Shown here: positions 44,996 to 54,624 of the stretch, in pieces
Position numbering within the stretch: position 1 is the stretch's first letter
Layout: the number at the start of each line of letters is the position of its first letter
Assembly: GCF_000003195.3 (NCBI RefSeq)
Contig: NC_012879.2
Span: 39,638,565-39,702,564 of the forward strand
DNA from: Sorghum bicolor
Lineage: Eukaryota; Streptophyta; Magnoliopsida; Poales; Poaceae
Reading direction: 5' to 3'
DNA length: 64,000 nt
Program-made: the position numbers and the translations under genes
Notes under the pieces: model-generated
Database searches by the model: none
Told to the model about the DNA's origin: nothing
Seen by the model: only the letters and a program-made list of their open reading frames with translations

Positions 44996-45802
44996 TTAAT
45001 CTTCTGAGGTACCTTCCTCCGGAGATGGTGTCTCCAGTGGTTCTTCATGAACTTCCTTCACTGTAGAGTCTCTCTCTGGTCTGGGTTTGAATGTGAAGTG
45101 TTCTTCTTGACCGTTTATGTTGAACTTGATTTCTCCTTTCCCGACATCAATGTGGGCATTGGCAGTGCTCAGAAATGGCCTTCCAATGATGATGGACACT
45201 TTTGAGTCAGGACTCATGTCCAATACTACGAAGTCTACTGGCACAAGGAAATCTTTGATCTTGACTGGAATGTTATCGGCGATGCCCAGAGGGTGTCGAA
45301 CCGATTGATCCGCTAATTGTAGGCACATTGATGTTGGTTCTAGGGTCGCATGCTCAAACCTTTTGTAGACTGATGCTGGCATCACACTGACACTTGCTCT
45401 GAGATCACAAAGTGCATTGTTGAAGTTTTGGTTTCCGATCGAGCAGTCAATAGTGGGACATCCTGGATCTTCCTTCTTCTTTGGTGGTTTGTTGAGGATG
45501 GCCGCACTACATTCTTCTATCAGCTTGATAACCTCAGTGGTGGGCAGTGGTCTCTTCTTGTTAAGAATATCTCTGATGTACTTTGCGTATGTAGGTACCT
45601 GTATGACATCGAGCAGAGGTATGTTGACATATAATTTCTGAATGACCTCTACAAACTTACCAAACTGCTCATCCGACTGCAATCCTCTGTTTCTTCTGGA
45701 AAATGGCAAATAGTTGGTGTCGTAAAAATCTTTCCTCATTTCTCCAGTCCTTAGTGGTTGTAGTAGATCTTCTGCTTCAACTGGGCTTTCTTCTTCTATC
45801 AC
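44996..45802 (-). pseudogene. El-7 retropepsin-like protease (Athila type)
   Basis: A 268-codon frame. Residues ~1-115 are a linker with K-F-V-E-V-I-Q-K-L. The protease domain has C-P-T-I-D-C-S-I near residue 120 and the active-site segment L-C-D-L-R-A-S-V-S-V-M near 132. The usual pattern is C-D-L-G-A-S; here Gly is Arg by one base change, which should disable the flap-supporting turn. I-I-I-G-R-P-F-L-S-T near residue 207 is the second conserved region. It lies downstream of gag in a different frame, so a frameshift lies between 45826 and 45802. Confidence 0.8.
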
Positions 45803-45825
45803 TGCTGGTTGTACTGGTGCTGATG

Positions 45826-46950
45826 TTATTTGTTTCTCTTTTGGGTATGGGGATCTCTGGTAGCTTTGCCTCCTCTAGTAGTTATATTCTTTACCTGCTC
45901 AAGGTTAGTAGCAACAGGCAGTGCAGCAGCTATCTTTATTAATTTAAGCTCTACCCTTTTATTAAGAGTGTTTCGCTCATCAAAGGCAGTTAGTAGAAAA
46001 TCCATTTTATTATGTATATCTTTTAGAGATGATTCATTTGTATCTAGCCTTTGTTTAACTTCATCATTAATTTTGGTTTGTTGAGCAATTATCTCTTTTA
46101 ATGAAAGTTGCTTGAAAGTATTACCTGAATTCATACCTTTGCTATTGGGTTGACTCGAATTTGGTTGATATTTGTATGCTGTCTCAATAGCCCTTTGATC
46201 TTCTTTAAACTTGGCCCTCTGGTCAATCCAATGGAGCAAATTTTCCATCTTAGTTGATAATGCATTTACTTCTTCTGGTATTTCTTTAGTTTGATGACAA
46301 TGTTGAGCTTTATCTTGGAACCAGCTTTGGTTTTCTGCTATCTTATCCAAAAGTATCTCTACTTTTCCAATTGTAAGCTCCAAGAATGATCCTTTAGCAG
46401 ATGCATCTAGGCACTCACGAGTCTTCTGGGATAATCCATGGTAGAAGGTCTGCATAAGCAACCATGTGGCCATTCCATGGTGAGGTCAATCTGATATGTA
46501 TCCTTGAAAACGCTCCCATGCTTCTGAAATGACTTCTGTCTTCTGCTGTTGGAAACTGACAATATTTCCTCTTAAGGCAGTTGTTTTGCCTATAGGGAAA
46601 AACTTCGATAGAAAGGCATCTGACAAGTTCGTCCAGTTGTTGATGTTATCTGGATGAGTGTAGAACCACTTCCTCGCATTTCCTTCTAGTGAGAATGGAA
46701 AAAGGCGAAGCAGTATGACGTCTTTGTCAACTCCGTTGATGTGGATTGTGCTTCCAATCTCTAAGAAATTCTGCAAGTGTGCACTAGCATCTTCATGTGC
46801 CTTTCCACTGATTTGTGTAGCTTGCACCAAATTGATGAGGCTTGACTTGAGCTCAAACTCAGGTATTCCTTCTTCTACTGCAAATCTTGGACCAGTTGGA
46901 ATGTTGTCAAGACTTGGAGCAGAGAATTCTTGTAGGGTCTTTTGTGCCAT
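45826..46950 (-). pseudogene. El-7 gag (Athila type), one in-frame stop
   Basis: From the ATG at 46950 one frame runs to 45826, broken only by TGA at 46483-46485 where the El-8 homologue has Cys. The capsid domain shows F-E-L-K-S-S-L-I near residue 24, L-L-R-L-F-P-F-S-L near 78, A-R-K-W-F-Y near 90 and F-F-P-I-G-K-T-T-A-L near 115. Downstream, L-L-M-Q-T-F-Y-H-G-L leads into a long coiled-coil-like linker. No CCHC knuckle is seen before the frame ends. Homologous to El-8 gag. Confidence 0.85.
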
Positions 46951-47258
46951 AGCTTCAGCAATTGGTAGCTAGCTTCTTCTTCTCTTGATTGCTTTGGTTC
47001 TGATGATGAAGAGTTGAATGTACCCAAAGTCAATCCTGATATACCCTGTATAAAAATGTAAACATAGAAAAACAACAGGGTGAACCTGCCAAAGCAGAGC
47101 TGCCTTGTTATGATTTCTCACTTAGTAGCTGTTTTTATGCAATTATTTCTCTATAGTCTAGTCTAATGTTTTATATGAATAACCTTGATTAATTTTCTCG
47201 CTTTCCTAAGTATTACCCTTTTGTTCCCCTTTATGACTTATTCCTGAGACTCGTATAA
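46951..47258 (-). other. Leader of El-7
   Basis: About 300 bases between primer site and gag ATG. Nothing recognised; could hold the splice donor for the downstream gene. Confidence 0.5.
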
Positions 47259-47276
47259 TCCCCGACAACAGCGCCA
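47259..47276 (-). other. Primer binding site of El-7 (tRNA-Asp, 16 of 18)
   Basis: TCCCCGACAACAGCGCCA differs from the tRNA-Asp 3' end at two G-to-A sites. It lies 8 bases from the LTR. Confidence 0.85.
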
Positions 47277-47284
47277 GAAATGCT

Positions 47285-48793
47285 TGTTGACACTAGCTAA
47301 CACCACTTAGATACTAGGTTGTCATCCCCAGCATGGTGCCAGAGTGTACAAAGGTATTTATAAATGTAAAGGCTCTCTAGAAAATAATCTATTCTATCCG
47401 CAAGCGCATAGATAAAACACCTCATTGTAGCATTTCACCAGGATAAGTATTCCAGGTATCGTTATTTATAATTTTGCTCAAGGGATGAAATTAAAATAAG
47501 GGGGCAAAATCTATCAAGGCATAGACTAGAGATAAACTTGCAAGAACTTGATTACTAATGAGAAACTCGTCACACAGTCACTTACTTTAGCAGGGGGTAA
47601 ACCATAAAGATAATGATAATGAATTATAAGTTTATGGGTAGATAACACAGCGATTAGAAAATAGACTACTCCTCATATATGTAGGTGATGTCGGATTAGC
47701 TAGAGAATGGATTCTAAGTTATCTACTAACTACTAAGTCATAATCTACTCTAGTTATCTACAAGATCATATATAGCATAAAAGACTCTTCATTCATGTAT
47801 AAGGAACATTGATAAAGTAAATCAGAGCATCGCATGACTGACTCCACAATACCGGTTCTGCCTGTCCTATCAACGGAGGGTGGACTATATAAGAATCAAC
47901 GAAGCTGTCACTATCGCGAACTACCACACGACCCGGGCAATAGGATACATTTGCAGATAAATAACATCTAAGCACCACGCTCACATGTGATCTATCACCT
48001 AACTCCCTCGCGTCAAGAGCTAAGCGCTTTGCAAACTTATACATAAACTCATTATCAATTAGAACTATATCAAATATAGAACTAGAACAAACTAAGAACA
48101 TAATAATTAGAGACATAATGCAATTAGAACAAAGATTTAGAGAAAGATATGAATAATACCAATCTTTATTACCGAAGATCCGAATCCAGAGCGTAGTGCT
48201 CTACTTCTCTAATTGCTATCTAATCAAACCTCTAAACTTGAAGGATTAGGGAATAGCTAATTCTAATTCTTTGTGGGAGAGAAGCTCTAAACCCTAACTT
48301 TGATGGCTACCTCTGAATAATGATTTCTTCTCTTCTCCTCCCTCCAGGGGGGGGTTGGCCTTGGTTTTATAGTCCCCTCAAGTGAACGTGAGCCATTGGA
48401 TCAAACCGACATAGATTGTATGGTTTAGATTGATCCTTTAGGTCGGTGGAGCGTAGTCCCGAAGCAGAGTCCCGATTGGATTCCAACCCTGGGCGAGCGC
48501 CCAAGGGGGGTGGGCGGCCGCCCTGCCCCCGAGCCCGATCGTGCTCTCGTTCGTTCCCGTGGCTTCTGGACTCTTCTAGATTGAGGAAAATTGCGCAGCA
48601 CGTAATTATCTCATTGTAAACATGACATGTGGGCCTTCTCTCCATATTCTCTGATAACCCCCTGCAGAAATAGATAAATACCAAAGCTCGTGGAATTCTG
48701 TCAGATAAAACCCTAATTCTAGATGTTTATTTCATATTGATCCTTTTCCATGTTTATTTGGTTATTAATTTTAGTACTTAAGGACCGTCAACA
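47285..48793 (-). repeat. 5' LTR of El-7 (1509 bp)
   Basis: Nearly identical to 39494-41002. Its minus-strand TATAAAA at 48365-48371 is TTTAAAA in the other LTR. Leader frame copy at 47793-48116. Confidence 0.95.
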
Positions 48794-49845
48794 ATTAGGT
48801 TTATATCAAACCTATCAGCTAAAATTTTGTTGTTCTCTACATTGCTAAAACTAAAGGGGTAACAAACAACAAAATGCACTCGAGGAGATTAAAGATTGTA
48901 TGAAATCTCCACCAGTATTGATCCCTCCTCAGAAGGAGAAACCTTTTAAGTTGTACGTAGCAGCCAGTGACCATACTATTGGGTCGGCTTTAATGCAAGA
49001 ATTTGAAGGAAAGGAAAGAGTAATTTTCTATTTAAGTAGAAGGTTATTTAAGTACAATATATTCTCCTACTGAAAAGCTATGTTTATGCTTATATTTTCA
49101 TGCACTAGGCTTCGGCATTATTTGCTATCTTCTGAATGCACAGTGGTGTTTAAGTTTGAGTGATTAAGAATATGCTATCTATGCCTATTTTAAACGGGAC
49201 GATTGGTAACTACATTCTTGCATTATTAGAATTTGATTTGAGGTATGAATCGGCTAAAGCAGTTCAGGGTCAAGTTATAGATCATTTCATTACTCATCAT
49301 CGAGAAAAATAAATAACATTGTTAGAATTAACTCTTTAGGATTTGATTTTTCATGGATCTACTTGCAAATGAAGAGGATGTGTTGGTATTATTTTGATTT
49401 CTCCACATGGGGGTAAGTTTTGAATATGCTATTCCTATAGAACCAACATCCACAAGCTGAGTATGAAGCCATACTCAAGGGAGTTCAACTTCTGCATGAG
49501 GTAAAGGCTAAGTGTATTTAAATATTTGGTGATTCTTAATTAGCGATTAATCAATTACTCGGCTTGTATGAATGAAAAGATGATATATTGAGGAAATATT
49601 ATGAGGAATGTCGATAGCTTCTTTATTCTTTTTCTTCTATTGTTATTAAGCATATTCCTAGGAATCAGAATCAACAAGGCAATCAACAAGCTCAAAGTGC
49701 TTCCAGGTATTGGCAGATTGTTGAGATTTTAGCTAATGAACTTGTTGATGATGAAGATTGGAGAAAGGATACCATTGAATACTTAAAAGATTCATCACAA
49801 TAAGTGTCCAGAAAGTTAAGGTATAAAGCTTGTAATACACGATTT
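48794..49845 (+). pseudogene. El-2 pol, piece 3: RNase H and second RNase H
   Basis: The first RNase H has L-Y-V-A-A-S-D-H-T-I-G-S-A near 48950, L-S-R-R-L-F and Y-S-P-T-E-K-L-C-L. The second has F-H-G-S-T-C near 49350, Q-A-E-Y-E-A-I-L near 49455 and H-I-P-R-N-Q-N-Q near 49660. Many stops and small indels. The piece ends with R-K-L-R-Y-K-A near 49815-49835, the usual start of Tat integrase, after which similarity stops. The dual RNase H confirms Tat lineage. Confidence 0.75.
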
Positions 49846-50283
49846 TAAGGACAAAAGCAGATATGCACCATATGAGAGTTTTAGAAGCCAAGTCTCACAT
49901 ATAGCTACAAATGAGGTGTAATATCAGAAGACAATGCATAAATTATATAACATACTTAGTATAAAAGAGATAACCTTGATAACAAACATTGGATAAACAA
50001 CTCCAAACTTCAGGTATTAACTTCTCTCTATAGGATCCAACTGACTGGTTGATCACAAGCCTAAACTCCTCCTGAGGTGGGGGAAATAGCAAGAGTGAGT
50101 CCATGTCGAACTCCACAAGTATAGCAACTAGATTGTATCGATCCCACATTCTCATGATCAATGTGACATAAATAATGTATAACATTAAACAATAAATAAT
50201 GCACATCTTAACACAACAATAATCATCACCCTTAATTCAAGAATGCCCAACGCCACTCCTGACTGTGAGCTCAGCTAGTATAT
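49846..50283. other. Unassigned segment between El-2 and El-8
   Basis: About 440 AT-rich bases where integrase of El-2 should continue but is not readable. A minus-strand frame (49943-50206) has P-P-P-Q-E-E-F but no recognised family. It could be a remnant of another insertion or strongly decayed DNA. Confidence 0.4.
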
Positions 50284-50704
50284 TTTTGACAGTCCTTAAG
50301 TATCAAATTTAATTATCAAATAAACAAAGAAAAGGATCCAAATGAAATCAACATCCAGATTTATGGTTTTATATGACAGAATTCCACGAGTTTTGGTGTT
50401 TGTATATTTCTGCAGGGGGTTATCAGGAAATAAGGAAGAAAGGCCCACACATCGGGATTACATAGAGATATCAACGTGCCGCGCAATTATCTTACATCTA
50501 GAAGACTCCAGAAGCCACGGGAAGGAAGCGGAGGCCGAACGGGGCCAGGCACTGGGCGCCCGCCCAGTTGACCTGGGTGCCTACCCCCTGCAGAGTTGGA
50601 TCAGGACTCTCTTTCGGGATCAATCTCCACCGACCTAAAGGATCAAGGATAACCGTTCAATCAATGTCGGTTTGATCCAACGGCCTATATTCACTTGAAG
50701 GTAC

Positions 50705-50711
50705 TATAAAA
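50705..50711 (+). promoter_or_regulatory. TATA box of the El-8 LTR
   Basis: TATAAAA ~120 bases downstream of the paired GC boxes, the same layout as in El-6. Confidence 0.6.
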
Positions 50712-50942
50712 CCAGAGCCCCTAGCCCCTGGAGGAGAGGGCCTCTAAACCCTAATTCATTATTCTCAAGAGAGAAGAAGCCTTTGATCAAGCCTAGAGCC
50801 ACCAGATCAATTAGACATCTAGATTAGCACAGCTACATAGGATTAGAACTAGAAGGAGTCAATCTTCGATTGGTTTCCGGATCTGTCAAGAGGATTCTTG
50901 GTAATTCTCTAATTGTTCTTCTAATTGTTCTTCTAATCATCT

Positions 50943-51359
50943 TTGTTCTTCAATATTATGAATATGACTTTGTTATACTTCAATATATTGCTTACGACTT
51001 TGCTCTACTTGCTTATATTCAAGATTATATTGTTCTTAGTCTATCATAGTTATATACTTGGCTTAGTTAGATTGGATCTATATACATGTTTAGGATCGTA
51101 TAGCGTTTATCCATTGGATCCGTGGGTAAATGATAGATTTTGTGTTGGTGTGGTGCTTATACCATATTTATCTGCGATTGTACCCAATATGCCAGATCGC
51201 GGGGTAGTTCGTGATAGTGACAGTTTCATTGATTCTTATATAGTTTCCCTCTCGTGTATTGGGCTGGCAGAGCAACATTATTACAGGGGAGTGATTGCTA
51301 TGTTTCTCATTTACCTTGCTAATATCACTATGCATGGGCGTAGTCTTGTCTCGCAATGA
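50943..51359 (+). other. Short frame in the El-8 LTR leader, shared with El-7
   Basis: A 138-codon frame ~230 bases downstream of the TATA box. Its middle, V-V-R-D-S-D-S-F-I-D-S-Y-I-V, matches the 107-codon frame in both El-7 LTRs (40002-40325 and 47793-48116), which also lies on the sense strand. The N-terminus is hydrophobic. It may be an upstream ORF or simply conserved leader RNA; I do not claim a protein. Confidence 0.35.
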
Positions 51360-51953
51360 TTGCTAAGTATGCTTGCACTAACTATGATAATGCTAGACTA
51401 TATAGTTGAGAATAACATAGGAAATATTCTTGTAGTTCGTTCTAATACCATGCTAATGACTTTCTAGAATATCTAATTGAGGTGCTTATCATATTTATAT
51501 GTGGCTAAGTTGTGCTGATCAGATTAATTATCTTTGTCACTATTCATTACATTATATATCCATTATGTGACACTTATCCCTGTATGAAAGAGTTAGATAA
51601 ATGTTCTCAATTATACATGCAATGATAGATACTCAATCTCATATTCCATTCTATAATCAACATTGATGATTGCTAATCCCTTCCCAGTGGTAAAAATATA
51701 AATAACGATACCTGGAATACTTTCCGGTTAAAATGCTACATCGGTATTAATCTGTGCGCTTGCAGATCCCATTCATTATTTATTTAGAAGAGCGATTGCA
51801 TATTTCAATACCGCGTCTCTCATATCATGCTGGGGATGACAACTTGGCTTAAGTGGTGTGAGGGATAGGTTTGGCATTTTTGGCGCCGTTATCAGAATTA
51901 GAAAACTAAGTCTACTTTTGGTAGTGATGTTAATAATACCCAACAAGCATTTT

Positions 51954-51971
51954 TGGCGCCGTTGCCGGGGA
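51954..51971 (+). other. Primer binding site of El-8 (tRNA-Asp, perfect 18-mer)
   Basis: TGGCGCCGTTGCCGGGGA is the exact complement of the tRNA-Asp 3' end, 8 bases after the LTR end. Confidence 0.9.
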
Positions 51972-52104
51972 AGGTTGATTACTAATCAGGAATGAATATG
52001 GAATTTTGAGTCATCATTCGCATCACTAATTTGATTGAGGTTATCAATTCTCTCATACAGTTTTACCAAAATATTTTTCTATTTTATCTTATGCAGGGGA
52101 ATGT

Positions 52105-54624
52105 ATGAATAGAAGACATCTTCAAGGAAAATTTGTTGACAATCCCAAAGCATTATTCAGAAAAACAAGAGCCAAGCTCAAGATGGGATCATCAACACTT
52201 CAGCAAGAAGCTTCATCCAATCAAGAAGATCACCGGAACTTGTCTTTAGAGTTCAAAGCCATGGCGAACAAATCAATCCGTGAGTTCTCAGCTCCCACTA
52301 CGGACAACATCCGCACTGGACCTGCTGTAGAGATCGATGGTAACTTTGAGCTCAAACCTGGACTTATCAACATGGTGCAATCCAACCAGTTCTGTGGGAA
52401 GGCACACGAAGATGCTAGTGCTCATCTCCAACACTTTCTGGAGGTTTGCAACACATTTACCATATCAGGAGTCCCCATAGATGCTATACTACTTCGCCTT
52501 TTCCCATTCTCACTGTTAGGAGGAGCAAAGCAGTGGTTCTACGCAACAAAGGAGAAGAATACTAAGTGGGCACTCTGCTTAACAAACTTTCTAGCTAAGT
52601 TCTTTCCCATGGGCAAGACCAATGCTCTCCGTGGGAAGATTACAAGTTTTTAGCAACAACATGATGAATCTGTTCCAGAAGCATGGGAGCGCTTCCAAGA
52701 CTACATCCTAGAATGTCCCCATCATGGATTGGAGAGCTGGCTACTAATGCAGACATTTTATCATGGGCTCGGCAACAGTGCCCGAGAGACCGTGGATGCT
52801 GCAGCTGGAGGAGCATTCCTATCACTCACTATATCACAAGCCACAGCTCTTGTGGAGAAGATGGCGTCCAACCAAAGCTGGAATGAAGAGAGGACCCAGA
52901 CACACAAGAGAGGTGGAGGTATGCATCAGCTCAAGGATGTAGACATGCTGTCTGCAAAGCTAGACCTGCTCATGAAGATGCTCGATGATAGAGCTGGAGA
53001 TAAGAAAGAAGTTATGCACATCTACGACTCTCACATGACTTGTGAGGAGTGTGGAGACAGTGGACACTCAGGCAACAACTGCCGTGAGATGCTTGAGGAT
53101 GTGAACTACATCAACAACAATAACAGCAACTACTACAACTGTCCTCCACAAAATCAAGGTTGGAATCAACAGAGGCCTAACTACTCAGGTAATTATCAAG
53201 GTAACAATTCTTACAACAATAATAATAATTTTCCACCTCTGAGAGAGTTAGTGTCTAATCAAGGAAAGCTAATGGATAACCAATCTAAGAAATTGGCATC
53301 TAATGATAAAATGCTAGAATATATAAATAATAGAATGGATAATTTCTCTACTACCATCAAGAATCAAATTAGCTTTAATAAAATGATGGAATCTCAGTTA
53401 AATCAAATAGCTGCTACTGTTCCTACTACTAACCCCAGTATACCAACACAACCGGAAGGATTAGAATCTACAGATCTTGTAGACATGTTTGATGCAGGTA
53501 GGTGGAGTAACCCCGTCACTGAAGTTACTACTGACCTTCTGCCGGTCAAGAGAGGCGATCTAGGATGCCCCGTCATCCCAATTTCCATCGGCATGGTGGA
53601 CGTCCCAGAAGCACTCTGTGACTTTGGCTCTAGCGTCAACATTATACCCAGGGTACTCTATGAAAAATTCTTTACATATCCTTTATTAGAAACAACCATG
53701 TGTTTGCAGTTTGCAGATCAGACAATAAGTTTTCCAAAAGGAATACCGAAGAACCTCTGTGTCCGAGTTGGTACCTTGTATGCCCTAGCAGACTTCATGG
53801 TGATAGAGACCGGTAATGATGAGAGGGCACCCATCATCTTAGGGAGGCCATTCTTAAACACCTCAGGAGCTGTCATCTGTGCTAGTGCTACCAAGATCAG
53901 TTTCTACATCAAAGGGAGGAAGGAGACGTTTTCCTTCAAGAACAAGACTACACAAATCCCAGATCAATCCACACGTGAATCAAGGAAGAGGACCAACAGG
54001 AGGAACAGGAACAAGCAAGTGTGGACCGAGTCAGCTAAGATAGTCACTGTAGTTCATGGAGGTCAAGATCATCAACTTAAGTCACCGTTTTTGACCAAGA
54101 AGGATGATCTAGGAATGCCAAGCATCTATTGCTCCGTAAATGGATACAACTTCTACAAGACGACTTGCGACACCGGATCGGGCGTCGGCATAATGGCCGC
54201 AGTCACCTATCGGCTCTTGTTCGGAGCCATGCCACTAAAACCAACATACATTCAGCTCCAGATGGCAGATCAAGCATTTCGAGAGGTTAAAGGTACAGTA
54301 ACTGATGTCCCTGTCAAAACATATGATCATTTTGTCTACACAGATTTTCAGGTTATTCACATGGGAGAAGACGAGTACATCATCCTTGCAAGACCGTCCC
54401 TCAGCACCGTTAAAGCAATCATCTACATTGGAACTGGAGAAGTCCATATGCACTTCCCCTCAGAGAAGGTACGCCGCTATTTTACTGACCCTAACTATAT
54501 CGCTGAAGACTCTAAGCAGGTCAAAAAACGACGCAACCGCAACCAGAGGAGGCAGATCATCAAGGACGGATGGGCAGACTATGAAGGAGAAGTAGTAAGG
54601 TCAGAAAACATACAGTTTAAATAG
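52105..54624 (+). pseudogene. El-8 gag with two tandem retropepsin-like domains (one in-frame stop)
   Basis: One frame of 839 codons, broken only by TAG at 52651-52653 where Gln is expected. Gag capsid: residues ~60-260, with L-L-R-L-F-P-F-S-L, K-Q-W-F-Y, F-F-P-M-G-K-T-N-A-L and, after the stop, W-L-L-M-Q-T-F-Y-H-G-L. A CCHC knuckle C-E-E-C-G-D-S-G-H-S-G-N-N-C is near residue 313; an Asn-rich linker follows. First protease: C-D-F-G-S-S-V-N-I-I near residue 507 and P-I-I-L-G-R-P-F-L near 577. Second protease: C-D-T-G-S-G-V-G-I-M near residue 689 and Y-I-I-L-A-R-P-S-L-S-T near 759. The C-terminus is basic. Two complete protease-like units in tandem are unusual; retropepsins work as dimers, so a fused pair might act as a pseudo-monomer. 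Confidence 0.85.

Larger units (their letters stand above)
39494..48793 (-). mobile_element. El-7: Athila-like element with gag, protease and ORF-1-like gene but no RT/RH/IN
   Basis: Both LTRs are 1509 bases (39494-41002 and 47285-48793) and nearly identical, so the insertion is recent. The flanking pentamers AGGAG and ATTAG match at 3 of 5 positions, and the host El-2 frame (F-V-R-R-F) is restored on removal of one copy. The minus-strand order is 5' LTR, tRNA-Asp primer site, gag, protease, internal promoter region, ORF-1-like gene, palindrome block, polypurine tract and 3' LTR. Confidence 0.9.
50284..51945 (+). repeat. 5' LTR of El-8
   Basis: Starts TTTTGACAGTCCTTAAG, a decayed form of TGTTGACGGTCC, and ends cccaaca next to the primer site. 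GC boxes at 50554-50565 and 50575-50586 (second one mutated), TATAAAA at 50705-50711. A ~70-base stretch near the 3' end carries an extra primer-site-like copy (51873-51892). Confidence 0.8.
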
